A stretch of 64,000 nucleotides of DNA, from positions 259,228,245 through 259,292,244 of the forward strand of contig OY282559.1 in the NCBI GenBank assembly GCA_958295665.1, in the 5' to 3' direction. Below are positions 1 through 11,680 of this stretch, piece by piece. The DNA comes from Tipula vernalis (lineage: Eukaryota; Arthropoda; Insecta; Diptera; Tipulidae). A program made the translations under genes and the position numbers. The first letter of the stretch is position 1, and every line of letters begins with the position of its first letter. The notes beneath the pieces are model-generated. The model had not been told where the DNA came from, ran no database searches, and worked only from the letters and a program-made list of their open reading frames with translations.

Positions 1-2
1 AT

Positions 3-848
3 AAACCCCAGCGAAGGAATTTAAATACAACTCAATGTTTTAACTGTTTAGAAGAAGGGCATTATTCTTCAAGTTGTCCAAAGCCACAACGGCGTGATAG
101 ATGCGAGCGTTGTAAGCGTGTACACTCGAGAGGACAAACAAGTTGTTTTGAACGAAAAAGTGACGTTGTAAATTCTAATACACCGACAGTTAATCTAATC
201 CATGATGAATTCCAATTAATGTTTTATATTAATGAATTCAAGAGGAACATCTCTGGAATTATCGACACTGGAAGTCCAATTAATCTTCTAAAAGTTGGAA
301 TTGTTCCTGAAGGCTATCAAATTGACGATTTCGACGGATTGAATTATAATGGTCTAAATGGTTCAAAGTTAAGAATTCTTGGAGTTATGAATTTAAATTG
401 TAAGATTAATTGTAATATTTTTATTCTCAGATTTTGTGTTGTGCCGAACGAAACAATGGCTTACGATTGTCTTATCGGACGGGAATTTATTCTTCATCCA
501 AATGTAAGTTTTAAAATTTTAAGCAATTACGGAATTAAATCTATGAGTATTCGTCCGAATGTCGAAACCGAACATAAAACTCGCCGCGAACTTTTTAACG
601 AAATCTTAAGTGTTGAATATTACCCGGATTGTAACGAATCGAAACCAATGGTAAAATTTGGACCGTTATACAATACTGCCGCGAAAGATTATGTAGTCAA
701 AGAACGATTTAACTCGATGATAGAAAACTTTTATGCAAAGCCCCCTAAAACCAGTCCGGATGTTAAACAAGAATTAAACATTGAATTAACGAGCGAAAAG
801 CCAATTCATCGATCCCCTAAACGACTATCGGGAAAGAGGAACAAGTAG
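3..848 (+). pseudogene. Ty3/gypsy retrotransposon Gag C-terminus and protease, 5' partial
   Basis: The reading frame is already open at base 3 and runs to a stop at 846-848, so the 5' part lies outside the window. It opens with a retroviral-type zinc knuckle (C-X2-C-X4-H-X4-C, bases 36-77), then a looser Cys/His cluster at 102-146. An aspartic protease follows, with catalytic motif IDTGSPINLL at about 256-285. The frame stops inside what should be the start of reverse transcriptase: the last residues resemble the RT N-terminal segment, and homology resumes in the -1 frame from 821. Within that 28-bp overlap I see no convincing slippery heptamer, and the break falls inside a domain, so a single-base lesion is likelier than programmed frameshifting. 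Catalysis and RNA-binding roles are family knowledge. Confidence 0.85.
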
Positions 849-3331
849 TAAATGAAATCTTAAATGATTTGTTAAGTAACAACATTATAAGACCGAGTAA
901 AAGTGATTATTCCAGTAGAATAGTCCTTGTTGCTAAACGAAATGGTTCTTACCGTATGTGTGTCAACTATCGACCGTTAAATCAAATCACGGTTAAGGAT
1001 CGATTTCCTCTACCAATAATCGATGATTGTCTTGATAAATTGTAAAGTAAAAAGGTATTCTCATTGATAGACTTAAAAAGTGGTTTTTACCACATAAAAG
1101 TAAACGAAAAGTCAATTAAATACACAGCTTTTGTCACTCCAAACGGTCAGTTTGAATTTCTTAAGATGCCTTTTGGTCTCACAAATGCGCCAGCAATTTT
1201 TCAAAGATTTGTTGTGAGTGTGTTTAAGGATCTTATTACTGATGGCGATGTCATTATTTATATCGACGATATCCTTATCGCGACTGAAACCGTTGAACAA
1301 CATTTCGAAATTTTAGACAAAGTTTTTAACCTTTTACATAATAATTGTTTAGAAATTCAACCAGCTAAATGTAGTTTTTTCCAAACCAAAATAGATTATC
1401 TTGGATATGAGATATCCGAAAACGAAATTCGAATGTCATCAAGGCATATCGATGCAATTCAAGACTATCCTATTCCTTTAAATGTGCACGAGTTGCAACG
1501 ATTCATTGGTTTAGTTAGTTTCTTTAGACGATTCATCCAGAACTTTTCAATATTAGCGAAACCGTTATACGACCTTTTGAAAAAGGATTCAAATTTTATA
1601 ATGGGAAAAGTCGAGCTAGAAACGTTTCAATTACTAAAAACAAAATTAACTTCGTCACCGACATTATGTTTATATAATCCAAATGCATATACCGAATTAC
1701 ATACTGATGCGAGTAAGTTAGGATTCGGAGCTATATTATTCCAAAGGCAGGCTGATGAACAGCTACACCCAGTTTTATTCTATAGTAAACGTACAACCGA
1801 GCCCGAATCACGTTATCATTCATTTGAACTCGAAACGCTTGCGATCATTTACGCATTGAAACGATTTCATGTTTATGTTCATGGAATTCACATCAAAATT
1901 GTTACTGACTGTAATTCCTTGAAATGCACATTGGACAAAGTTAATGCGAATAATAGAATTATGCGATGGACGTTGTTCTTAGAGAACTATGATTATGAAA
2001 TTGTACATCGGGCGAACAATCAAATGCGGCATGTCGACGCTTTGAGCCGAGCCCCTACAATTTTAATTGTCGAGTGTACTCTTTCACAAAATTTAGCGAG
2101 ATTTCAGTTAACCGATTCTAATATCAAACTGATTTTTGACCAAATTCAAGAAAATGGAGATAATAAATTCTATGAGATACGTGATAATCTCTTATATAGA
2201 AAATATAATGAACGAATTCTTTTGGTAATACCCGATATGTTTGTAGACGAAATTATACGACAACATCATTATGCAGGGCATGTAGGGGTTAATAAAACAG
2301 TCGAAATGATACGAAGGCGTTTTTGGTTTTCAAATATGACCGAACGGGTGAATGAGTTTATAAAAAAATGTTTGAAATGTTTAATGTTCGAACCAAAATC
2401 TCGTAAGGAAGGTTTCCTTAATATTTTCGATAAATTCGATCGTCCATTCCACACTTTACATATCGACCATGAAGGTCCAATGAATCTAACGAGGAAAGGG
2501 AATAAATACATTTTTGCGGTTGTGGATGGATTTACGAAATATACAAAACTTTTTGCTACCAAAACGACTGCAACGCGTGAAGTGCTTGTTCATTTAAAAA
2601 GGTACTTCAGCCAGTTTAGTGTACCAACCCGAATAGTATCAGATCGTGGAACTTGTTTCACTTCTACATCGTTTAAAAAGTTTTTAACGGAACACCAGGT
2701 TCAACATGTTCTCAATGCGACGAATTCTCCTCAATCGAACGGACAGGTAGAACGAGTAAATCGAACTTTGAAATCTATTCTGGCCAAAATTTGTGATTCA
2801 GAACCTAGCAAATGTTGGGATTCGCTTTTAATTGATACGGAATTCGTGATTAATAATACCTTAAATAGAACTATTCAAACGACACCTTCGGTAGCTCTAT
2901 TTGGTGTAAACCAGATTCAGAGTAATGATTTATTAAAACAATTTATTAGTTCCCAGAACACAAATGACGAAAGAAATCTTAGCGAACTTCGAACCAAAAT
3001 AGTCGAAAATACGTCGACAAATCAAGAAAAATATAAGAATTATTTTGATAAAAAACGAGTTCATGCGTATGAATACAAAATTGGCGACTTTGTTTTGATT
3101 AAAAATACGGTTAACGAAATCGGAACATGTCACAAACTCTTACCCAAATTCAAAGGTCCATATGTAGTTACGCGTGTACTGCCGAATGAGCGATATGTGG
3201 TTGAAGACATTCCTGGACAGCGTTTATCACAGAAAACATTCCACGGTGTTTTTGCCGCGTTTAATATGAAACCGCTGAATATCGAAAGACAATCAGAGTC
3301 GATTGTTTCGTCAGGTACGGCCGAGTTGTAG
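821..3331 (+). pseudogene. Ty3/gypsy Pol: reverse transcriptase, RNase H, integrase (one internal stop)
   Basis: This frame carries RT, RNase H and integrase in gypsy order. RT shows the conserved N-terminal blocks at about 880-1040, an in-frame TAA at 1043-1045, then the LPFG-like block MPFGLTNAP and catalytic YIDD (about 1259-1270). RNase H begins near 1695 with TDAS. Integrase has an HHCC zinc region (about 2260-2390), first Asp in HIDHEGP (about 2461), second in SDRGTCF, Glu in the SPQSNGQVER block, and a GPYVV motif near 3155. The 1043 stop and the frame break with the protease make this copy inactive for its own Pol. No envelope-like frame follows. Order RT-RH-IN and the YIDD box place it in Metaviridae; the lineage within it is not certain. 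Confidence 0.9.
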
Positions 3332-3946
3332 AGTTTGATGTAAATTTTTATATTTGATGTTATTGATGATAGATGGGGTTGGTTATAGTTGATGGATGGT
3401 CCGCATATGGGAATATGGCGTGGAGGTAGTAATAAGAAACTAAGTTCAGTGTATAAAATGTTCTCGAAGGAAATACATATTATAAAGTAATAAAAAAGAG
3501 TTTCTTGTGTATTATTTTCCAAATAATAATAATTTTGAGTTACGACAGTATTATGTCGGATATTTTGAAAGTGGTGTGTGTTCATATTTCGTTGAATTGA
3601 GATAATGAAAAGATTTGAGAATCAATAAATGAAAATTTATTTGGGATTTTGAATTTTCTTGTTTTTGCATAAGAACATATCGTAATTTGTAAATCATTAT
3701 TTTTCGAAATGTCTTCGTAAATTTTTTCACACGTTTCGTACTTTCCTCTAACAAATAAAATTGCTTTAACGCGGTTTCTATTTACATTTGGATTTTTTCA
3801 GCTGCCCATAAATTATTAACTAAGGAAAATATAAGATGATGGTCAATCTAGCGTTTGCAATTTCAAGTATCGGTTATTTCGAGTGCGACACTTACTTCTT
3901 CGTGTTATGACAGAAAATTAGTTTAATTTTTGACATTTACGAAATC
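3332..3946. other. Region after gypsy Pol; possible 3' LTR, not provable
   Basis: No gene is visible. The first 250 bases hold TATA-like (tataaaatg near 3453) and AATAAA-like sequences as expected of a 3' LTR, but the matching 5' LTR is outside the window and no clear TG...CA ends or target duplication can be fixed. The rest is AT-rich sequence without recognised content. Confidence 0.3.
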
Positions 3947-4387
3947 GGTTGCATTACGCTTGAACAAAATTGGGAAATATTGAAAACTTACTTTCAAAGT
4001 GGTGAGTCTTCTACCCAAACTGTAAGAAAAACTGTGGAAAATTCAGTAGAAATGAAATGCCTACAAGGCAATTTGTTTATTAATTTGTGAAGGGAGTTCG
4101 TGAAACTTGATTGTTATTAGATAAACCAACAAGTGCACTTGCATTAATAGCGCGTACAGCCAAGACCATTGCAACTGTTGCTCGGCGAACGTTACCGAGC
4201 CATGATAAACGAGTTTTTGGTACACAAAATTCAAGAGGAGGACACATATGACATTTGGTTTCAACATGACGGCACAACTTGCCACACAGCAAACGAAACA
4301 ATCGGTCTTTTGCACACTATCTTCGGGGATCGAATAATTTCATTTTTGGAAAATCGATTTTTTTCAGATATCCCACGGGAAACTTGA
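3947..4387 (+). pseudogene. Mariner-like transposase, internally deleted remnant (copy 1)
   Basis: Three frames together show a decayed mariner-superfamily transposase of a type common in insect genomes. Bases 3947-4090 encode the N-terminal helix-turn-helix region (motif LEQNWEILKTYFQSGES). A second piece at about 4121-4190 matches the linker (ARTAKTIATVARR). The frame from 4169 encodes catalytic core (ERYRAMINEF, then WFQHDGTTCHTA with the second catalytic Asp, then IGLLHTIFGDRIIS). The DNA between linker and core is deleted, and the core ends before the third catalytic residue. Stops at 4088-4090 and two frame changes leave no working protein. The neighbouring copy 2 preserves the C-terminus missing here. 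Confidence 0.8.
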
Positions 4388-4964
4388 ACTAAATTTTTTC
4401 CTGCAATAGCTATTGACAAGTCACATCAATGTAATGCATCTCCAGACGTAACACTCCAGAGGCTGATTTTGTGCAAAGTTTCTAATGGTTTTTGGAAAAT
4501 CGAATTCTGGTAGGAAATTTTTATTGAACTTTTTTTCTTGCGATAGCTGTTGGTATAACACTCTAGATGCTGATTTTGAATCTAAATATTTTTTGGAGTT
4601 TCGCGAGTTTTCCATAATTTTCCACGAGGAGGCAGGTTTTGTCACTTAAGAATATTCACAAAAATCTTCAAAGCTATCCATGCATCCATAGTAATTTTCG
4701 GCTAAACACTGTCGACTCTTTACGACTTAATTTTTTACTTTCGGCTAGCAATTTTCGGCTAACTTTAACAGTATTCAAATATGTAAAGGATGTTCAAATT
4801 CTAGGTATCTTTTCAAACATTCCGCCATTTATACTTTTGGTATTAGAATACCATATGTTATTTGACAAATGACAAGTATCAACATTCCTGTTAGTTAAAA
4901 TGGGAATTGGGATTTTGGTGTGGTGGTGGTAATTGGTCCATATTTTTTCCACTAATTCAATTCA
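4388..4964. repeat. AT-rich spacer with an imperfect direct repeat
   Basis: No gene. About 4390-4480 and 4526-4585 are imperfect direct copies: both contain a tgcrATAGCTrTTG block followed by taacactc-agatgctgattttg, the second copy lacking about 30 bases. Origin unknown; it may be further decayed transposon sequence, as it lies between two remnants of one mariner-like family. Confidence 0.4.
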
Positions 4965-5385
4965 ATTACTGTAAACGGAGCTCGATATCGAGGGATGATT
5001 AGAAATTTTTTGTGGAGTCAATTGGAAGATACCGATGTGCAGAATATGTGGTTTGAACAGGAAAGTGCAACATGCCACACAGCAACGGAATCAATCGATC
5101 TTTTGAAATAGAAGTTGGTTATGCGGATAGTCTTCAAACTGTTCAACACCTCAAGACAATATCGTCGAGCAAATATCACTAATTGAACCATCATTATGCG
5201 AAAAAATTATTCAAAATTTTAGTAAAAGATTGACAGCCTGCCAAGCTAGCAGAAGAGGTCACTTGAACGGCATTCTTTTTCATTATTAACCGGAATCAAT
5301 GTACTTTAATTTCCAATAAATTGGTTCCTTTATTAGCAAAAACGAAATAAATCCCCGTTTTCTTTTGACAAAACTTTCATTTTTT
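4965..5385 (+). pseudogene. Mariner-like transposase, second remnant of same family (copy 2)
   Basis: From 4974 a frame gives GARYRGMIRNFLW then MWFEQESATCHTATESIDLLK, the same core block as copy 1, ending at a TAG at 5109-5111. The Asp of the WFQ-DG motif is replaced (EQES), so the catalytic site is lost. After a deletion, bases about 5150-5289 encode the family C-terminus (NIVEQISLIEP, FSKRLTACQASRRGH), and the following bases to about 5385 resemble the usual 3' end of these elements. Only fragments of the transposase remain. It is diverged from copy 1, so the two are independent insertions rather than a recent duplication. Confidence 0.75.
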
Positions 5386-5827
5386 TAAATTAATTTATTA
5401 CAAATGCGGGACATGCGGGCTATTATTTTATTTTGCTGGTTATTTTTAAGGGCAAAAATGTCTGGAGGGCAGGGTCTTGATATGTGGGTGAGTCCTATAA
5501 AATGTGGGCTATATGGTCACCACCGTAAAGTATAAGGAATGTATTTATAAACAGGGGAATTTAGGTTGTAGGCGGTAACTTGACATTTGAAATTAAATTT
5601 TATTGCTTGATGTTTTTTTGTGATTTGGGGGTATAAATAGCTTGATTTTTCAGTAAGACCGTTCAGACCGTTAATTTATACTGTGTAAACAAGTGGCATT
5701 TTAATTTCAGTTGAGTGTTTAAGTGAATTTCTGAAAATTAAAATTGATGTGATAATTAGTGATAACTACAAACAAATTTAGTTAACATAAAATAATACGC
5801 GTTATACTCGTAATAGTGTATTATTCA
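5386..5827. other. Leader region of the P-type element with a possible promoter
   Basis: No open frame of note. A TATA box (tataaata, 5632-5639) sits after a GGGG run and is followed by CAGT-type initiator candidates at about 5650 and 5663. Its position some 580 bases before the THAP start fits a promoter for the P-type transposase, but the spacing to the initiators is not canonical and nothing else confirms it. Confidence 0.3.
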
Positions 5828-5935
5828 ACGAGCATATAATGATAGCTGTTATTCACGAAGATGAAGTTTACCGACACGAGCCGATAGGCGAGTGTCGTAA
5901 ATCATCTGAGTGAATAACAGCTATTATATGCGAGT
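5828..5935. repeat. Nested hairpin: 26-29 bp arms around an inner 6-bp palindrome
   Basis: Bases 5828-5856 pair with 5910-5935 in reverse complement over 26 bases, with one 3-base gap in the right arm. The inner loop contains a second palindrome (cgacac at 5872-5877, gtgtcg at 5892-5897). Flanking sequence repeats fragments of the arms (taatagtgtattat upstream, cgagtagaatacga downstream). Lying between the possible promoter and the P-type coding region, it may be an element-end structure or a small foldback insertion. Confidence 0.6.
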
Positions 5936-6218
5936 AGAATACGATACTTTGTCCATGACCGATAAAAAATTGTGTTTTATTATCAAATCCTTTAAATAAA
6001 CCTAAAATAACTTCCGTCGACATTTTGACGTCTCAGTTTAATAATAATGAAAATGCCAAGAGACTACTAGATAAAATTTCCAAAAATGAAATTTTGATTT
6101 GGTAGTAGTGATTAATAGAAGAAGGGACTACTAGATAAACTAGTAGTGAATAATGGATATCATTATAATCGAAGAAACACACGTATAATGAGTATATTAT
6201 ACGTTAGTCGTGGACAAA

Positions 6219-7648
6219 ATGGTTTATTGTGATTATATAAATTGTAAAAACAAAAAAAGTTATGGTGTTCCTAGATTTGCTTTGCCAAACGATAATCGCC
6301 GCGATATTTGGCTGTTAAACTCTAAAAATAGCTATTCACCGAAACTTATTTCAAACGATCCAATTTATATATGTGCTGATCATTTTGATCCAAAATTTTT
6401 AAACTGTGGCTCGTTTAGATCACGCCTATCTATGAGTGCAATTCCGAATTTACATTTTGAAAGTGAAATTGATCATGAATATTCTATGGAAAACAAAGGT
6501 AATGAATCTACTGTTTCCAAACAGATCAAATTTAATGTTCAAAATCAAAGCGCTGCAAAAATAAGAGATTTGAATGAATTTTTACCTAAAAAAAATAATG
6601 GTCTGTGATAAACCTTCAATAAATATGGCACCAACAACAATAAATATCAAGTCGGTAACATTCAACGATGAGTATGCCGAAACTAGCAGCGCTCCATTAA
6701 ATACTTACTCAAATGTCTTTAGGGATTTTAAGGATGCTGATAAAGATACCGAAATATGACAAACAAAATCCGTCGCCTGATTACCATCCAGATTACAAAA
6801 TTCAAACTAATTCTGATGTTGATGATATTGATCAAAGTAGAATGCCTATCGAATTACTTAAGTCACCAAAGAAGAAAATATTTAAACCAGAAGTGGTCCG
6901 AAAATTGTTGTCTTCAAACGTTCTTGAAGAAATGTTAGAAAACAAAACCAAAAGTGTCGCGACTTTTGTGAAAAGTCAACTGCTTCACACAAAAAGTATT
7001 AAATGGAGCACAGATGAAAAGGACTTATTTTTAAAGTTTCATTATAAATCCCCATCATTTTGTAGGTATTTGCAAAAAGAAGGTTTTGCAATGCCTTCTT
7101 TACGAACAATTATTCGTTGGTATGAAGTAATGAAGTTTGAAACGGGAATTTCATATGATATTTTACATACTATATGTTAAAACATAAATTAAGTGAAATG
7201 CCCGAAATTAGTAAAAAGTGCATTTTGGTGTTTGACGAGATGAGCATTAAAAATGATCTTGAATATAATTCTAAGGAAGTTAAAGTGTATGGATTTGAAG
7301 ATTTAGGAGAGTTTGGACGATCTAAATCTTTTGCTAACCATGCTCTTCTTTTTATGCTTCGTGGTTTAAATAAATCATGGAAACAGGTCAGTCTGAAATT
7401 ATTTTTTATTTCGAAATGATTAATAAAAAAAAATCTTATGATTGTTTATTTTTGTTAGATTATTGGCTACTATTCTGGAAATGTCAGCGGTGTTACGCTG
7501 GCGGAAATTATTACTTCGACGATTAAAATATTAATTCAACAAGGTATTGAAGTTGTTGCGATTGTATGTGATCAAGGCGCTGCAAACAGAACTGCATACA
7601 ATAGATTGGGAGTTATAACAAAGCAATCTTCTTTTAAAATTATGGAGC
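6219..7648 (+). pseudogene. P-element-type transposase (THAP domain), frameshifted and 3' truncated
   Basis: The start ATG at 6219 opens a THAP zinc-finger domain (C-X4-C, later ICADHF supplying Cys and His), the DNA-binding module of P transposases. After acidic linker sequence the frame changes near 6600, 6740 and 7172. The middle part (about 6890-7180) matches the P-type helical region ending in PSLRTIIRWYE. The RNase H-like core follows: VFDEMSIKN with the first catalytic Asp (about 7230), then across an intron IGYYSGNVSG and VCDQGAANR with the second Asp (about 7570). The intron is 7387-7458 (gtcagt...gttag, 72 bp, phase 0). Homology ends at about 7640, so the GTP-binding and C-terminal catalytic parts are gone. 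Non-functional copy. Confidence 0.85.
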
Positions 7649-8054
7649 GTACACGGAAAAAAAATTCATATGAATCATTCTTATACGCATAACAAAAAAA
7701 ATATAACAACCCTTCTCATAAAACACAAGAGCTTTCATTAAATTAGCTTTCATTAAACGAGCTAGAAAATAATTATCATAGGTTTCGAACACAGTCTTAA
7801 AATAACTAAAGAATTTGTTGTCTATCAACCTGGAAATTAAAAAAAAAAAAAAACGTTTTGTTGCGCTGACTATGGTTTTTATTATATCAAATAATTTATA
7901 TATTCTGGCCAACTAAAAATTTAACGAAACATATTTCTTCTTGATAACTAATGGATTATTTAGAAGAGAAGATTTTTTGTCATATTAAAAAACTATCGTC
8001 CTTGGTCCTAAATTTTTTTAACTAAAGTTCTTCACAGGATTTCTTTCAGTGCAC
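7649..8054. mobile_element. Possible MITE at the truncation point of the P-type gene
   Basis: The P-type homology stops at gtacacggaaaaaaaattc (7649-7667). About 400 bases on, ttctttcagtgcac (8041-8054) is its imperfect reverse complement. Ends of the CACNGAAA...TTTCNGTG type are common in small mariner-like MITEs. No clean target duplication is visible, so the call is weak. Confidence 0.3.
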
Positions 8055-10807
8055 TACTTTAAAAATATCTACACATTAGGAGATATAAAGAGCTTTTTCT
8101 GCTAGCAGTTTTTGTCACAATTGATTACGTGCGGTTAATGCCTATAGCAAAGTTTTTATTGTATTAAAATTTTATTGCAATTACTTATTTAATTTTTCTT
8201 GCAGTTTTAATCGATTTTTATTTTCAATTCGTTTCAGATTTAATCCCACATCCGACACCAATGATAAATAATATTCCTTTTGATTTCCTACAGATCTTAA
8301 CATCCGTTTAATATTTTAACGAGGAAATATGTTCTGCTTGACAGCATAATAAAGGTCATTATCATCCAATTTTATAACTATTATTTACCGTCATCCAAAT
8401 AGTTTTTTTTTTAAATTAATTTGAAATCAAAAATAACTTTATTAAGCAACTATAAATGGGTGATTGATCTCTTAAGTCCATTAAGATATAAATTAAAAAC
8501 AAAAAATCTATAAAACCAAATTGTTTATTCGTGCCTCGGTATGGTGTAGGTACAAATTTAAGCACTTTTACATCTTATATATTTTGAATTTCGTAATCTC
8601 TTTTTATGATTGATTCAAAAATAAACCAGGGATTAATTTTATTTGTGAAATAATATTTTGAATATGTTTGCTTGTCGGTGATACATTTGTAATACATTAA
8701 CTACCCACAATTCATTGTCAAATGGAGGCATTAAAACGTTAAATTATTCCATACCCTTTCATACAAACAAAGCTTTAATACAACAGTACTTTTTCACAAT
8801 CATGACATGTTTTTTCAAAAATTTTAAGGCATAATGGGATTTGATCCATAAAATATTTTTATCAACAAGTTACAGTTTTAATAAGCCATTCACATGCCAT
8901 TGTACCAAAAATAACATTTTTTTTGCTTACAAAAAGATTTTAAATGCAAAATCTCGACATTTCTTAAATCCAATTGAACGACACATTTTAAACTTGAAAT
9001 TTTCGTGTACAATTAAATAATTGGTTTTTTTATTTTTTATTTTTGAGTGTAGGTCATTTTATGCAATTTTTATATAATAATACTCTTAAGAACAAATAAA
9101 CAACAATCAGGAAATTGAAACAATATTCTTGGTAAAATCTGATTATTTCTTGTGTGTGTGTGTGTATTAAAGAAACATGTTTTGCTTTCCCACATGAAAT
9201 TTAAACTACAAAATTCTACTTTTCTTTTTATTCTTCTTATTTTGAGATGCTTCTTAAACCATTTTTTTTCTTTTGTTATTTACGAGTAGTAAATTTTCTT
9301 TATGATAATACCGAAATGAAGAAATTACCTAAGAAATATGAGATGAATAGGTAAACCCCGTCTCTTATTTCTTAATGTTTGCCTAACGGAAAATTTAAAA
9401 GCAGAAGATGTGGAAAAGTCATAATTTGTGGTGTGTGAGGAGAAATACTTCGAGCTTAGAGTTTTGAGAATTATTTTTTATTTTTGTTTCTTCTTTATTG
9501 TAACTAAAATAAAATATGTAACTTATTTTATTCTTATCTGGGTTTCAATTGAATTGGCTTGCATCGATGATGAATTGATATTTTCATTATAAATTTTTCA
9601 TACCAGTGTAGTAGGGTTTCCAACAATTCATTTTCTAAAGAAAGGACATTTTAAAAAAATGCTTATTAATTAAAATACTAAAGCCAGGTTCCACAAAAAA
9701 ACAGCTAATCTCCTGCAAGAAATTGCAGTTTGGTCCATAGTACAAATTCAATGCAAGCTGATTATATTTTGTAACAACGACTTATTTGTTATTCAGCCAA
9801 ATATTTAATTCTTTCAGTTACAAAATACAGTTTCGTTTGCATTGAATTTGTATTATGAAACAAACGGCAATTTCATAAAAGAAAAAAGAGTGGACACATT
9901 ATTTAATTGGAATTTTAAATTCAACATAAACTGCAGTGGTTTCCCAAGAATTCTCTTAATCGGAAAATTTGTGAATGTTTTTTTTTTGCTAATAACTGAA
10001 AATTTCGTTTCGATTATTCACGAAGAGTGAATCTTTTCTTTCATCATCACTTCATCGAACAATTTGTACTTTTCTTATATTTAAATTGGAATTATCTACT
10101 GGGATACGCATGTTGATAATATTGCCAATCCATATTTGTTGTCGTCCACAGTGGCGTATTAAAGAAATTCTGAGTCCTAGGCAAGCTTTTGAGTCCAGGC
10201 GGCTCTCTTTCAGTTTCCTGTCAACCTGATCCACCCCTTCGTTGATAAGAAATTTGACAGTATATTTTTTCTTATTCGCTTTTAAAGTATCGTAAGAAAC
10301 GCCACGAATACTATCAGAGCCTTCTAGAGTACAGAGCCATAATCATAATGACGTATTTTTTAGAAGCTTTTTTAGTGGTATAATTTTTCATTGATTTCCA
10401 TAGGAATCCATAGTAAAAATGGTGTTTTTTAGCTTCAAGTTTTTCAATGAAAAAAGCAAATATATTATAAAACGTTTAGATAAATTTTTTCTACATACCT
10501 TGAACAACAACATTCAAGAAGACTATATGGTTATTGAATAAATATTAATTGAAGAAATATTAAAATTAATCTATGCCTAAAATATATTTTTCGAATTTCC
10601 ATTTTGAAAAATAAATCAAAGTTGGCTCTGATGAATTAAAATAATACTTGCTAAATTTATCTTTAGTTTTACTAGTGTACGTAAGATGTCTAAAATATTT
10701 ACAGAAAAATACGAAAAAAAATTATTTAATCACAAAATTATCACTCGTACTTAATATTTTGTGAATTTGTTTTGCTTTTCCTACAATTTTTTTACTTGAA
10801 ATTTCCT
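8055..10807. other. AT-rich region without recognisable genes
   Basis: I see no coding sequence with family features. A (TG)n microsatellite lies at 9151-9164. Bases about 10294-10345 contain actatcagagcc...agagccataatc, which reappears at the centre of the foldback element downstream (about 11238-11278). Confidence 0.5.
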
Positions 10808-11673
10808 CAGGTGGTAATTTTTGGTATGATTTTACCAAATTTTTACGGCTATCACTGCCATCTATGAAATGTACTAGTATATTGACTTAATGACCAAACG
10901 AATTGTAGTAAGGTTTTATTTCAATTTGTCCAGAATGCTGGTGTTGAATCTTTTTTTTAATATTTTGGTTTAAATAAATCAATTATTACAAGAAAATGAA
11001 AACTATTTACTTAAACGATATTCATATATGTTGAAATTCAAATATTTATAAAAGTATTTCAAAAATCATAGTTAAGAATTTGTAACGTTTTCATTTAAAA
11101 ATTTATCTTAGGAAAAAAAGTGATTTCCCATATGTTTTGTGTATTTTACTATGAAAAGTTTGGTTTTTTCCTCGTTTCTAATTCCTTTATAAAAGCTGTG
11201 TTTTTTAGACTATGGCTTTGTATAATCAAGGTTGCTTTGATACTATCAGAGCACCCTGTATTTTATAGAGCCATAATCAAAAAAACTGAGCTTTTATAAG
11301 GGAATTAGAAACGAGGAAAAAACGAAACTTTTCATAGTAAAACGCACAAAACATATGGGAAATCACTTTTTTTCCTAAGATAAATTTTTAAATGAAAACG
11401 TTACAAATTCTTAATTATGATTTCTGAAATAATTTCATAAATGTTTGAATTTCAACATATATGAATATCGTTTAAGTAAATCGTTTTCATTTTCTTGTAA
11501 TAATTGATTTATTTAAACCAAAATATTAAAAAAAAATTCATAACACCAGCATTCTGGTCAAATTGAAATAAAAGCTTACTACGATTCGTTTGGTCATTAA
11601 GTCAATATACATTACATAGATGGCAGTGATGGCCGTAAAAATTTGGAAAAATCGTACCAAAAATTACCACCTG
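10808..11673. mobile_element. 866-bp foldback element with about 400-bp inverted arms
   Basis: The sequence starting CAGGTGGTAATTTTTGGTA at 10808 is repeated in reverse complement ending at 11673. The arms pair over nearly their whole length (about 10808-11220 with 11262-11673) with scattered mismatches; the centre at about 11240 holds a short spacer. No open frame is present, so it is non-autonomous. Its right end lies 7 bases from the last recognisable Helitron helicase codon, which suggests that it inserted into, and cut off, the Helitron. A flanking duplication is not clear. Confidence 0.8.
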
Positions 11674-11680
11674 ATTACAT

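Noticed and set aside
3130..3585. Minus-strand 151-codon frame
   Set aside because: Largely antisense to the end of gypsy Pol, without recognisable features.
3332..3760. Envelope gene after the first gypsy Pol
   Set aside because: No frame with signal peptide or membrane segment follows integrase.
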